This document shows, piece after piece, positions 42,454 through 51,843 of a DNA stretch of 64,000 bases. Location of the stretch: positions 1 through 64,000 of the forward strand of contig DEHM01000001.1 of assembly GCA_002351925.1 (NCBI GenBank), given 5' to 3'. The translations under genes and the position numbers were made by a program. The notes below the pieces were generated by a model. The model ran no database searches. It was given only the letters and a program-made list of their open reading frames with translations, and had not been told where the DNA came from. This DNA is from Bacteroidales bacterium UBA2800 (GTDB taxonomy: Bacteria; Bacteroidota; Bacteroidia; Bacteroidales; Paludibacteraceae). Position 1 is the stretch's first letter. Each line of letters begins with the position of its first letter.

Positions 42454-43665
42454 TCAAGCAGATTGTATTTCGTTGAACAATGCAAGCCATTTCGCTGCCA
42501 CTTGTTTCATTTGGAACGCATGAGTTCCCGCAACGGCTTGCAACGACATCGCTTTTCGTGTCTCCTCGTCCGTCATCAGTTCTCTCATCGCCTCCACAAA
42601 TGCACGCAGTTCATTATTGGGAACTATCCTACCGTTATGTCCGTCGGTAACAAGATCATGCAGCGAGCCGAACGAATCCATAGCTAATACCGGTACGCCC
42701 ATCTGCATAGCTTCCGAGAGTACCAACGGCCACCCTTCGGCTGTACTGGTCATTAGGAAAAGGGAGGCCTTGAGGTAATACTCCAAAGGATTCTGCTGTC
42801 CGGTGAACTCTACGCGCTTTAGATGCCATGTCTCCACCAGATAGCGATAGAACGGCATATCACGACCGTCTCCGACAAGTTGCAATTTCCATTCATTCAG
42901 ACGAGCGTCCTGTTCTATTTCTCTCCAAGCACGCAATACAAGTGAGAGGCGTTTAGTGTCTTCATCAAATCGTGCGACCACAATAACGGTCTTTTCTTTA
43001 GCCGCGATATCTTCTTTCGTGGCAAAGTGGTCATAACGAAGTGAATTACAAATCGCCTTCGTCTTATCGCTTTGCTTCAAGCCGGCATAATAAAGGTAGG
43101 GATCAAAATAGTATTTCGAAAGCACTACTACCCTATCGCAATTCTCATACGGAATTCGGTACTTACTTTGCAGCAAACGCCTGCCTATCGGTTTCCAGAT
43201 GGATTGCGTAGCTGTCAACAACCATTTCTTCGTCTCCGCTATCGCGTTGTCGTAGTGCATCCAACCATACTTGGTTCGCTCGTACGATCCGTACGTATGG
43301 AGTTGGAAGCCAGGACACATATGGAAAGCATAGATTACTTTCGCCCCACATTGGTGTGCTGTCTCATAAAGTTGAGGCATGACGACCAAGTTCTGCTTCT
43401 TCAGGAAATTCACCTGCACGATATCAATATGGTTGTCCGTCAGGAAGCGCGCAAAAGCCTCTCGATCAAAACGGCGGTTTAATAAGATTCGTCCCTTGAA
43501 TAGCGGCAGAGGCTCGAAATGTGTCGGTATATCTTCAAAATAGCCCAAATAGCAATTTATCCCACACTGCTGTGTGAAATAGGTTGTCAGCGCGACTGTC
43601 GTTTGGTTTACACCACCGGAAGCCTGCGCCGAACAGTTAAAGCTATTTATCGTGAGTAGATTCAT
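42454..43665 (-). CDS. Glycosyltransferase family 4
   Basis: A 403-residue GT-B fold transferase. The acceptor half begins LLTINSFNCSAQASGGVNQT; the donor half has VIVVARFDEDTKRLSLVLRAW, LQLVGDGRDMP, and the GT4 EX7E region STAEGWPLVLSEAMQMGVPVLA. It likely builds part of the surface glycan made by this cluster. It is 3 bases after the YfhO gene. Confidence 0.9.
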   Translation of the reverse strand: MNLLTINSFNCSAQASGGVNQTTVALTTYFTQQCGINCYLGYFEDIPTHFEPLPLFKGRILLNRRFDREAFARFLTDNHIDIVQVNFLKKQNLVVMPQLYETAHQCGAKVIYAFHMCPGFQLHTYGSYERTKYGWMHYDNAIAETKKWLLTATQSIWKPIGRRLLQSKYRIPYENCDRVVVLSKYYFDPYLYYAGLKQSDKTKAICNSLRYDHFATKEDIAAKEKTVIVVARFDEDTKRLSLVLRAWREIEQDARLNEWKLQLVGDGRDMPFYRYLVETWHLKRVEFTGQQNPLEYYLKASLFLMTSTAEGWPLVLSEAMQMGVPVLAMDSFGSLHDLVTDGHNGRIVPNNELRAFVEAMRELMTDEETRKAMSLQAVAGTHAFQMKQVAAKWLALFNEIQSA

Positions 43666-43668
43666 GGG

Positions 43669-46068
43669 TTACTCTATCTTCCTTCTAAAAATCAACAACA
43701 GAAGTATGATGAGCGCGATAAGTGCAGATGCAGCAACAGATACTACTTGCGACTTCTGCAACAACTCGTCCTTGCAGCGGAACTCGATGGTGTGCTTGCC
43801 TGCCGGAATCTCCACAGCGCGTAGGATATAGTTCGCACGAACAATAGGCACTTCCTTGCCATCAACATAAGCCTTCCACGTCTTATAATACACTTCTGAG
43901 AAAACAGCCAAACCATCTTCGGCACTCTCGCTCTCGTAGAACAAGTTACCCGGGTTCGCATAGTTGGCCAGTTCGATAAACGCAGGCTGCGTCATGGCGA
44001 CTTCGCTCTGCACCTTGCTGCGCCAGCAGGTATCGATGAACGCAACTTCCTTCAAGTCGGCATCGCCGATAGCCTCTATCTCCTCATTCGGGGTGTTCAC
44101 CCAACGAATCTCTTTCACAAACCACGCGTTACCAAAAGCAGTAGGATTCAGTTGCGCGCCGTTTTGCGTGATGACATAGCGGGTGTTGAGCATATTGAGT
44201 ACGTTCATGTTGATGCGACCGCTTAGATAATAATCGATGATATCCTGATAACGGCGCAGCTTAGCCGGGCTATAACCGCCTATGGACTTATGATAGTAGG
44301 AAGTGCGCGACTCGTTGAACGTGTTGGAGGTCAGATTGAGCACACGATAGTCAGGATCGGTATCTGCCATGATTTGCTTGTCGGCATCGGTGGGTGTCCA
44401 GAGTGACTGACGTTTGGGAATAAAATGGTCATCGTTCAAGAAGTGTTTATCTACCGCCCACAGATCTACCAGTGTCAGAACAGCCAGAATAGCCACCAAT
44501 ATGCTATTACGCATCTTCTCGGACTTCAGGTAGGCCAGGATAGCCGCAGCCGATAAGACGATAAACGCGATTGAGCGCCATGCATCGGCTGTCAACAGAT
44601 GTTGGCGATCGGCTATGATAGAAGGTGACAACCAGTCGGGCAGTTGGGCATCTACAGCGGTGGTGAACGAACCGGCTAATGAGGGGAAGAGAGCATACAG
44701 CAGGCATAGGCCGGCCGTCACACCTCCGGCAATACCTACTTGCTTGAGCGTCACATGACGTTCCACCACTTCCTTCAGCGCCAACATCGCCATAATCGCC
44801 ATCGCTGTCGTTGTCATTACAAGCGCCATACTCGGTGTACGGAACTTATTGTAGAGCGGCAGATGGTCGAAAAGCCAATTGTTGAGACTCGGGAAGTTGC
44901 GTCCCCACGAGAGGACAATACCGATGACAGCCGCAACCAACAACCACCAACGCTCTTTCTGCGGGACTACTATCAGACCCAGGACGAAGAGGAAACAGAT
45001 GATAGCTCCTGCATATACAGGACCGGACGTAAAGGGCTGATCGCCCCAATAGGTCGGGAGCGCTTTGACATATTGCCGAGCCTGAGAAGCGCCAGCATAT
45101 TTCTTGAGGGTTTTATAGGTCTCGCTCTTATCACCCAAAGGGTAGTTGCTGCTTCCTCCGTAGAAATTCGGTATCAGCAAAGTCATCGTCTCTGCCTTGC
45201 CATAACTCCATTGGAAAGCATAGTCACGATTCAATCCTGACTTGCCCGCCTCGCTGTCTGCAGAGTCATGTAACACCGCGCCGCCACGCATAGTCTCCTT
45301 GGTGTAGTCCATCGTAGGGATTAGTTTGTCGGCCGCCGGCATGATGGCCATTACCGCACACAGCAGCAATACAGCAGAGGCCACAAAGAAATCCTTCACC
45401 GTCTTCTCCCGAATTGCCACAATGAAATAGACGATTGCCAGCGGAATAATCATCAAGAGCAAATAGTACGATATCTGCTGATGGTTCCAATATACGTTAA
45501 GTCCCAAGGAAAGGAGTGTCACGATAATTCCCGCCACATAACGCTTGCGGTAACAAAGCATGATACCACCTAACACAGCCGGCATCGTCGCTATAACATA
45601 ACACTTGTTGATATGTCCGGCATCGATGATGATGATATTATATGAGGCTAACGCAAAAGCGATTGCGCCCAAGATACTCATCCACGGACTGCATCCCACG
45701 CAGAGCATGAATACATAGAAACCCAGCAAATAGAGGAACAACGGCGCGGCAGTATGGTTCGGCAGACCGATACGCACTACATCCTCCACTGTACGGAACA
45801 CACTCTTGGAAGGCTGCGAATAAGCATAGTTATGCGGCATGCCGCCGAACATGGCGTTCGACCAATCGGCATACTCACCCGTTTTCTCGTGATAGAGCCG
45901 TGCGTCATGTCCCATGCCGACACCGCTCTGCACATCCCCTTGCGGCAGTTGCTTGTTGTCAAAGAACTCCGGGGCAAAATAGATTACACACATCAACACA
46001 AAGGCAACAATAGCCACCATGTGCGGCCACGACTGCTGCCAAATCTGTTTCCAGTCAATTTTATTCAT
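43669..46068 (-). CDS. YfhO-family membrane protein
   Basis: A 799-residue YfhO-type protein with about twelve transmembrane helices followed by a large periplasmic domain (about 520-765) and a final helix. YfhO proteins are GT-C-like and are linked to glycosylation of teichoic acids or other surface polymers in Gram-positive bacteria; in Bacteroidetes they accompany LPS or capsule genes. Recognisable segments are PQGDVQSGVGMGHDARLYHE and GMPHNYAYSQPSKSV. Here it follows the CDP-glycerol-type transferase by 8 bases, which supports a role in decorating the same polymer. Confidence 0.85.
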   Translation of the reverse strand: MNKIDWKQIWQQSWPHMVAIVAFVLMCVIYFAPEFFDNKQLPQGDVQSGVGMGHDARLYHEKTGEYADWSNAMFGGMPHNYAYSQPSKSVFRTVEDVVRIGLPNHTAAPLFLYLLGFYVFMLCVGCSPWMSILGAIAFALASYNIIIIDAGHINKCYVIATMPAVLGGIMLCYRKRYVAGIIVTLLSLGLNVYWNHQQISYYLLLMIIPLAIVYFIVAIREKTVKDFFVASAVLLLCAVMAIMPAADKLIPTMDYTKETMRGGAVLHDSADSEAGKSGLNRDYAFQWSYGKAETMTLLIPNFYGGSSNYPLGDKSETYKTLKKYAGASQARQYVKALPTYWGDQPFTSGPVYAGAIICFLFVLGLIVVPQKERWWLLVAAVIGIVLSWGRNFPSLNNWLFDHLPLYNKFRTPSMALVMTTTAMAIMAMLALKEVVERHVTLKQVGIAGGVTAGLCLLYALFPSLAGSFTTAVDAQLPDWLSPSIIADRQHLLTADAWRSIAFIVLSAAAILAYLKSEKMRNSILVAILAVLTLVDLWAVDKHFLNDDHFIPKRQSLWTPTDADKQIMADTDPDYRVLNLTSNTFNESRTSYYHKSIGGYSPAKLRRYQDIIDYYLSGRINMNVLNMLNTRYVITQNGAQLNPTAFGNAWFVKEIRWVNTPNEEIEAIGDADLKEVAFIDTCWRSKVQSEVAMTQPAFIELANYANPGNLFYESESAEDGLAVFSEVYYKTWKAYVDGKEVPIVRANYILRAVEIPAGKHTIEFRCKDELLQKSQVVSVAASALIALIILLLLIFRRKIE

Positions 46069-46076
46069 AGTGCTTA

Positions 46077-47408
46077 TTATTTCCCTATTGCTGTTTTCAA
46101 GATGTTAAATATCTTCTCCGAAGGCATAATGCCGTCTTGGGGATAGAGATAGTCTTTATAGAACTGCTCGCGCGCCTCTTTCTTCGGATCCTTGCCGGCG
46201 ATGACCACTTCGCGAATAAACTTCTCCGTCTCTTCGATTGAATAGGCCAGGTAATGCTGATCCAGACACATCTGCCCGAATGAATTAAACTCCTCTTTCA
46301 CTTTCTCGTCCCGAATCTGGAAAAGCACCGGTTTCTGCGCGTAAAGATACTCCACCGTAAACGACCCTGAGTCATGAATCATCGCGTCCGAAGTCTTAAA
46401 CAGATCAATATAATCGCCCTGCTCAATCTGTCCGTTCGCCAAATTCGCCCAGCGGTTATAATAGTCTTCCGTCTCCTCCTGTCCCCATATATTGATGAGT
46501 TTGAACTTGAGTACCGGATGAGGTTTAAAAGCAATCTGTATCTCATCTTGATATTTCTCCGCCAACTTCAGCATATCCTCGCAGTAATTCAGGAAATTCG
46601 AGAAGTTAAACAAGTAGTCCACCGTATGATGAGGCGCCCAAATGATGCGTTTCTTTCTTTTTCCCTGCGGCTTCCACACATCTTTCGCCTCGTACTCCTC
46701 CTGCATCAGTTTCTCTTCCGCCAGAGCACCCACTATCTCCACATTATCGCCATGACTCTTCTCATATTGTGCTGCATAATACTTTTGAAAATCTGTCTCT
46801 AATAGCAATTTCCACAATAAGGACTGAAATGGTAATTCATAATTATTGTGATAGAGATTCATGCAATTGATTCCATATGGCACATACAACGTTAACGCAT
46901 CTGTAAAATTATAGATGTGATACTGAGGCAACGTATCCTTATAGGGTTTTGTAAAGAAAACAATATCCGGTTTGTAGTCCTTCTTGATATCCCGCCATTT
47001 ATTCTTCTCCCAATTATAGGCGCTCACATAGTTATAGCCTCTCGCGCGGGCGAACTCCTCTGTTTGACGCATAACCCGGAAGCATTCTTCTTTGTCATAA
47101 TTAAGATGAACGTTATAAGGCGAGACGACGATAAGCGGTTCAAAATATTCCGAAGCCTCTAACTTCTGATAAAGGGCGTCGTATTTCCAGACCGAAGGCG
47201 TTTGAAGGAAAAAGAGCACACGCGCTCTGCCTTGTTTCTGTAGCTGCTCTATCTTCTGTTTTTGCGTTTTGCGCACTTTTGATACTTTTCGTAATAGACA
47301 TTTGGAAGAAGCCGCGATAAAGAAATCACGAAAAGTGAAGGCTTTATACACGCTATCCCAAAACGAAATACCGACAAACTGTTTTATTTTATCTACTAAC
47401 TTGGTCAT
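46077..47408 (-). CDS. CDP-glycerol glycerophosphotransferase-family protein
   Basis: A 443-residue member of the family that includes TagF, TagB and TarL, which transfer polyol phosphates from CDP-glycerol or CDP-ribitol to a glycan or polymer. The C-terminal GT-B-like domain shows IIWAPHHTVDY, IAFKPHPVLKF, GDYIDLFKTSDAMIHDSGSFTVEYLY and KPVLFQIRDE, the usual motifs. The N-terminal 70 residues are basic and probably membrane-associated. The start ATG overlaps the upstream stop codon (ATGA). Base composition is visibly more A/T-rich than the window average. Its donor is probably made by the two nucleotidyltransferases upstream in this operon. Confidence 0.85.
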   Translation of the reverse strand: MTKLVDKIKQFVGISFWDSVYKAFTFRDFFIAASSKCLLRKVSKVRKTQKQKIEQLQKQGRARVLFFLQTPSVWKYDALYQKLEASEYFEPLIVVSPYNVHLNYDKEECFRVMRQTEEFARARGYNYVSAYNWEKNKWRDIKKDYKPDIVFFTKPYKDTLPQYHIYNFTDALTLYVPYGINCMNLYHNNYELPFQSLLWKLLLETDFQKYYAAQYEKSHGDNVEIVGALAEEKLMQEEYEAKDVWKPQGKRKKRIIWAPHHTVDYLFNFSNFLNYCEDMLKLAEKYQDEIQIAFKPHPVLKFKLINIWGQEETEDYYNRWANLANGQIEQGDYIDLFKTSDAMIHDSGSFTVEYLYAQKPVLFQIRDEKVKEEFNSFGQMCLDQHYLAYSIEETEKFIREVVIAGKDPKKEAREQFYKDYLYPQDGIMPSEKIFNILKTAIGK

Positions 47409-48388
47409 AAATATTGTTCCCCCCATACTAACACCTTATCTATTGTTGGTGTTTCAATATCATTTTGTGCGGCCAAATCTTTTACTAATTGCAATCCAAA
47501 CGGGAAATCCTCTGTGAAATATCTGCTTTTGAAATCCGGTATCCATCCTCCTTCCGTTTGAAGCATTGGTGCGAGAATCGTCTTAAATGCCTCTATGGAA
47601 TTTAATTTGCGTGTCAACGAGTCTGCATCTGTACTTTCGTAATAGTCTAATACCGATGGTACAGAAACATTTAATTTCTTGCATAATTGCTGAAACTCCT
47701 TATCCATCGCAATATAGATTTCCGAACTATACTTATCCCAATTTGCATAAAATAATTCTTGAGTCGAATAAACTTGGCCATCCCAATTATGCCACATACT
47801 ATACAGGCGAGCCGGGTGAAGCAACGGATTGCTATTACTGAGTGATGCCTCCAAATAGGATTGAAGTGGTGATACCGGCGTTTTTAGCCATGCGCTCCAT
47901 TGTTGAATAAAGTCTTTCGGCAAGTTTTCACAGGCCATATAAAGTTGCTGCTTGTAGCCCAACAAAGCAGCACGATGTCCATATTCTTCTACACGTGCGA
48001 TAAACGGTACACGTTGAAAACCAAACAAAGACGTTTGTTTATCAAATATCTCATGTGCACGGAAGAAAAATCCTGTACTACTAACTATAGTGCCTATCGC
48101 TTGTTTGGAAATATACGGCTTTATTTGTTTAAGCGTTTTTTCAATCAAGAAGCCAGGCAAGCAAAGTAACACCATATCGCTCTGTGGAATTACATCTTCC
48201 GGATTAGACGATATTCTATCTAATTTCCCCTGATAGACTTTTCCTTCCTGATCTTTTGCCTCAATAGTATGACTCCACTGCTGCGGATGAGCGGTAAGCA
48301 TATGTACGGTCAGTTGGCGAGTGTTAGATAACACACTCGCAACTACCAAGCCTAAGGCTCCTCCTCCGCAGATACAAATGGTTTTCAT
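47405..48388 (-). CDS. NAD/NADP octopine/nopaline dehydrogenase-like protein
   Basis: A 327-residue opine-dehydrogenase-family protein. A Rossmann nucleotide fold opens with ICICGGGALGLVVASVL. SNSNPLLHPARLYSMWHNW contains the catalytic-type His and the conserved NP(L/V)xHP motif of the octopine/nopaline dehydrogenase C-domain. Opine dehydrogenases reductively join an amino acid to an alpha-keto acid. The gene is the most A/T-rich of the cluster and was probably acquired by transfer. It overlaps both neighbours by 4 bases, so it is translated together with the fused nucleotidyltransferase-aminotransferase and the CDP-glycerol-type transferase. Substrates are unknown. Confidence 0.8.
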   Translation of the reverse strand: MKTICICGGGALGLVVASVLSNTRQLTVHMLTAHPQQWSHTIEAKDQEGKVYQGKLDRISSNPEDVIPQSDMVLLCLPGFLIEKTLKQIKPYISKQAIGTIVSSTGFFFRAHEIFDKQTSLFGFQRVPFIARVEEYGHRAALLGYKQQLYMACENLPKDFIQQWSAWLKTPVSPLQSYLEASLSNSNPLLHPARLYSMWHNWDGQVYSTQELFYANWDKYSSEIYIAMDKEFQQLCKKLNVSVPSVLDYYESTDADSLTRKLNSIEAFKTILAPMLQTEGGWIPDFKSRYFTEDFPFGLQLVKDLAAQNDIETPTIDKVLVWGEQYL

Positions 48389-50172
48389 AAACTATTCAGT
48401 GCAGATACAAGCTTATTATTGTCATCCAAATCACGTACTGCCAAACGGATATAATTTCCTCCGCATTTGGACGTACAATCCTTGATAAGGATATTGTAAT
48501 CCTTGAGCAATTTCACAGCCAACTCACGAGGGGTATATTTATCCTTAATTTCACATAGCACATAATTGGCTTCACTCAGTAACACTCGCAGCCAAGAGAT
48601 ATTGTTCAATTGCTTGACAAAACGAGTCCGTTCTTCGCGAAAATCTTCCATGGCTTGCTTATAGGACTTCTCATACTTACCCAATATCTGCAAGAAGAAC
48701 TCCGCGAACGAATTGATATTCCATATGCTTACTTCCCTGCGAATATTTGTCATCAGACTCCTATTAGAGGTTGCCAATACACCTAATCGCAATCCGGGTA
48801 CGCCGTACGATTTGGAAATACTCCTTACCACTACTAAATGGTCAAATTTCTCCAGTACTTCGTCGCAAAGGAAAGTAGGATGCTCGGTCGAGAAATCAAT
48901 AAAACTCTCGTCCAGCACAAGCACTATATCCTTCTGTTGACACCATTCTGCCAAACGCAAGCAGTCGGTATATGGAATATAATTGCCTGTCGGATTATCC
49001 GGATTGATCAGTACTAACGACCATATCTGTTTGTCTGCGAAATAGGTCATCAAGTCATCGACCGTATAGCGGAAATCTTTTTTTGTCGGCCGATATGTCA
49101 CCAACTGTTCCGGCATCAATCGGTTCGGATATTCCTCAAAAGTAGGACGAATGACACCTACTTTTCCCAACATCTGCGATGTGAGTGCTTTGATAAGTTC
49201 TGCCGCGCCATTACCGGCCATGATATATTCCTGCTTTACACCGAAGTCTTTGGCTGCCAACAAATTATTAACACGTTGGCCGGAAGGATATTCGGTCAGC
49301 AACCTGTCAAAACTTGCTGCCAATTCATCACGCAAACGCTGATTCGGGAAATACGGATTCACCAAATAGCAGAAGTCCAACATGTGCGGGTAACGCCAAT
49401 AGCCTCCATAGCGAGAAGCCAACAAGTCGTATTGCTTATCCGTGAAGATAGACTCGGCAATATCCAAATCCTGCACATCGTCTATCTCGTACCACTGCTC
49501 GCCTTCCAGCGGAAGCGCACGCAATGTGGAATTATCCAACATCGTAATGACGCGGAGCACTTGCTCGTAATACTCGTTATTCCCCAAAGCGGCACTATAT
49601 GCTTCCAAGAACGGCACGTACATATGCTCCGAGAAAGTCTGTGAGAACTTGTAGATATTTACCGTTTTGTAGTAATCAGGTATCTCCTCGTAGCGGAATT
49701 GACTATTCGGAATAAAGCGCTGGATACGATTCTCCTCATCAATCGTTACTACTGTGCCATCCATCCAACTCTCGTATTTATCCACCAGTGCCAAATCCGG
49801 ATATGGATGCTTCACTAACTTCGTCAGCACGGCATCCTCCATAATGATATCCGATTCCAGCAACAAGGTGTCCTGCTCACGCATATAGTCCTTTGCCAAA
49901 TACAAGGAGTATATATTATTCGTCTTATCGTATATCGGATTTTCCACAAACAGCAGCGGCGTCTGCACGGAAACCGTTGACAGATACTCTTTCAGTTCTG
50001 CACCCTTGTAGCCGATAACGATAATGATGCGACTCAGATGAAGTTTATCCAGTTGTCCCAAGACACGCTCAATCAGCGTCTCGCCGCCGACACGTACCAT
50101 ACACTTTGTATTATTCTGAGTATATTCGCCTAAGCGTTTACCCATTCCTGCTGCTAAAATGATTGCTTGCAT
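48385..50172 (-). CDS. Bifunctional nucleotidyltransferase-aminotransferase (PntC-like fusion)
   Basis: A 595-residue fusion. Residues 1-235 are a nucleotidyltransferase of the LicC/PntC type (AIILAAGMGKRLGEYT, KCMVRVGGETLIERVL, LLESDIIMED, EQWYEIDDVQDL). Residues 240-595 are a fold-type I PLP enzyme like HisC/CobD (AGNGAAELIKAL, INPDNPTGNYIPY, LDESFIDFS, Schiff-base lysine in SISKSYGVPGLRLG, YIRLAVRD). Such fusions are known for phosphonate or amino-alcohol phosphate activation, where the PLP part makes or removes the amino group and the first part attaches CMP. No PepM phosphonate gene is visible. The start at 50172 is the LicC-like N-terminus; the extra upstream frame is not conserved. Confidence 0.85.
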   Translation of the reverse strand: MQAIILAAGMGKRLGEYTQNNTKCMVRVGGETLIERVLGQLDKLHLSRIIIVIGYKGAELKEYLSTVSVQTPLLFVENPIYDKTNNIYSLYLAKDYMREQDTLLLESDIIMEDAVLTKLVKHPYPDLALVDKYESWMDGTVVTIDEENRIQRFIPNSQFRYEEIPDYYKTVNIYKFSQTFSEHMYVPFLEAYSAALGNNEYYEQVLRVITMLDNSTLRALPLEGEQWYEIDDVQDLDIAESIFTDKQYDLLASRYGGYWRYPHMLDFCYLVNPYFPNQRLRDELAASFDRLLTEYPSGQRVNNLLAAKDFGVKQEYIMAGNGAAELIKALTSQMLGKVGVIRPTFEEYPNRLMPEQLVTYRPTKKDFRYTVDDLMTYFADKQIWSLVLINPDNPTGNYIPYTDCLRLAEWCQQKDIVLVLDESFIDFSTEHPTFLCDEVLEKFDHLVVVRSISKSYGVPGLRLGVLATSNRSLMTNIRREVSIWNINSFAEFFLQILGKYEKSYKQAMEDFREERTRFVKQLNNISWLRVLLSEANYVLCEIKDKYTPRELAVKLLKDYNILIKDCTSKCGGNYIRLAVRDLDDNNKLVSALNSL

Positions 50173-50182
50173 ATCTGTTTCA

Positions 50183-51160
50183 TTAATGATAAAAACGTGT
50201 GCCGGGGAGGCAGGAGAAGGAGTCAATGACGCCGCAGACCTTGTTATCGTCGTCGAGGACGATGAGGGAGTGGATCGAGTGGTGGTTCATCATCTCACCG
50301 GCATCCACGATTCGGGCATTACGGCTGATGGTTTTCGGCTGACGCGCCATGATATCTGCCACAGGCGTGTTGAAGAACGCCTGACCGAGGCGCTGCATGG
50401 CACGACGGATATCGCCGTCGGTGATGATGCCCACCAGTTGCTCGTTCTCTACGACGATACCGACGCCCAGCTTACCGTTGGTTACTATCTCGATGGCTTC
50501 GCTCAGCGGCATAGCGGGTGCGAGGAACGGCAGGTTGTCCGTAAACATGACATCCTCCACTCTGGCGAGCAGTTTACGTCCGAGGTCTCCGCCCGGATGG
50601 AGGCGTGCGAAGTCGGTAGGCTGGAAATGGGTTGCCTCGATAAGTGCACAGGCGAGTGCATCGCCGAGTGCCAGCGTAGCTGTGGTAGAAGCCGTCGGGA
50701 TTAGGTTGAGCGGATCGGCTTCGCGGTCGACGGCTATGTTCAGATGGATGTCCGAATAACGCGCCAGCAGGCTGTCCGGATTGCCGGAGATACCGATAAT
50801 GGTGATATGCTTCGCCTGTATCAACGGCAGAAAACGGAGCAGTTCTTCGGTTGCGCCGGAATAGGAGATAGCGAGTATCAGGTCGTCGGCACTCAGCATG
50901 CCGAGGTCGCCGTGGTAGGCGTCCAGCGGATTGAGGAAGAATGCCGGTGTACCGGTACTGGCCAAGGTGGCCGCAATCTTACTACCTATATGTCCGGACT
51001 TGCCGACGCCGGTTACCACTATCTTGCCCTTGCAGCTACGAATAGCTTCTACGGCGCGCACGAAGTCTTCGTCCAGCCGCGTTATGAGCGACTCGATGGC
51101 CGTTGCCTCGCAACGGAGGCACTCCGCGGCGCGGCAGAGAATAGCATTTTGCTCTATCAT
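50183..51160 (-). CDS. kdsD: Arabinose-5-phosphate isomerase (KdsD/KpsF)
   Basis: A 325-residue sugar isomerase converting ribulose-5-phosphate to arabinose-5-phosphate, the first step of Kdo synthesis. SIS domain at about 30-170 (VVTGVGKSGHIGSKIAATLASTGTPAFFLNP, AYHGDLGML, ISYSGATEELL) and two CBS domains at about 205-325. Together with kdsC next to it and waaA at 9.6 kb it serves the Kdo-lipid A pathway; kdsA and kdsB are not here. Its ATG overlaps the stop of the cytidylyltransferase gene upstream. Confidence 0.93.
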   Translation of the reverse strand: MIEQNAILCRAAECLRCEATAIESLITRLDEDFVRAVEAIRSCKGKIVVTGVGKSGHIGSKIAATLASTGTPAFFLNPLDAYHGDLGMLSADDLILAISYSGATEELLRFLPLIQAKHITIIGISGNPDSLLARYSDIHLNIAVDREADPLNLIPTASTTATLALGDALACALIEATHFQPTDFARLHPGGDLGRKLLARVEDVMFTDNLPFLAPAMPLSEAIEIVTNGKLGVGIVVENEQLVGIITDGDIRRAMQRLGQAFFNTPVADIMARQPKTISRNARIVDAGEMMNHHSIHSLIVLDDDNKVCGVIDSFSCLPGTRFYH

Positions 51161-51822
51161 AAGTCTCTTTCGTATGTTATCTTTTTGTTGTCCTCATCGC
51201 CCGGCACGATGTATATGGGTTGCTCGGGCATGTAGCGGTGCACTACTCCGGCATCGTCGGTCACAATCATCTGCCCCTCGCTCAATGCCCGACGGAAAGC
51301 CTCACGCAGGATGTTTAGATGAAAGGCCTGCGGCGTCTGTGCACGCATGAAATCTGCCCTGTTTGGAATCTGTTTGACCGTATCCTCGTTCACCTGATAC
51401 AGGGTATCTGTTACCGGTACGGCTACGGTGACGGCGGCGTGTGTGCGGAGCGCCCGGCAGACATCGGCGATGATCTGCTGAGAGACAAACGGCCGTGCGG
51501 CATCGTGCAGCAGCAAGGCACCGTCTTGTTCTTCTCTGTACGCTTCGATGGCGTGTACGGAAGACTCCCACCGTTCTTTGCCGCCGGGTATGACACGCGT
51601 CACTTTCTCCCAACTGTTGCGGGAACGCAGTTGCTCCGCTTCGCTGAGCCAGTCGGGATGCATAACGATAGCCACCTCGTCGATATCAGGTGCCTGTTCG
51701 AAGGCATCGACGGAGTGCTCGAGGATGGTTCTTCCGTCCTGCAAGGGCAACAGTTGCTTGGGCTTGTTGCCGCCTACGCGGCTTCCGGTGCCTCCGGCTA
51801 ATATGATAGCTATATTACGCAT
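51157..51822 (-). CDS. IspD/TarI-family cytidylyltransferase
   Basis: A 221-residue CTP-dependent nucleotidyltransferase. AIILAGGTGSRVGGNKPKQLLPL, LLHDAARPFVS, VAVPVTDTLYQV and TDDAGVVHRY show the family. It could be IspD, the isoprenoid enzyme making CDP-methylerythritol, or TarI-like, making CDP-ribitol. The segment IPNRADFMRAQTPQAF resembles the TarI pattern (IPNRAH..QGQTPQ) more than the IspD pattern (VDR..LW.AQTPQ), and the gene lies in an operon with a CDP-polyol-type transferase. I therefore leave the symbol open. The 49-base gap upstream holds an 11-base triple repeat. Confidence 0.8.
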   Translation of the reverse strand: MRNIAIILAGGTGSRVGGNKPKQLLPLQDGRTILEHSVDAFEQAPDIDEVAIVMHPDWLSEAEQLRSRNSWEKVTRVIPGGKERWESSVHAIEAYREEQDGALLLHDAARPFVSQQIIADVCRALRTHAAVTVAVPVTDTLYQVNEDTVKQIPNRADFMRAQTPQAFHLNILREAFRRALSEGQMIVTDDAGVVHRYMPEQPIYIVPGDEDNKKITYERDL

Positions 51823-51843
51823 TTCTTATACTCAGGGACGCTA

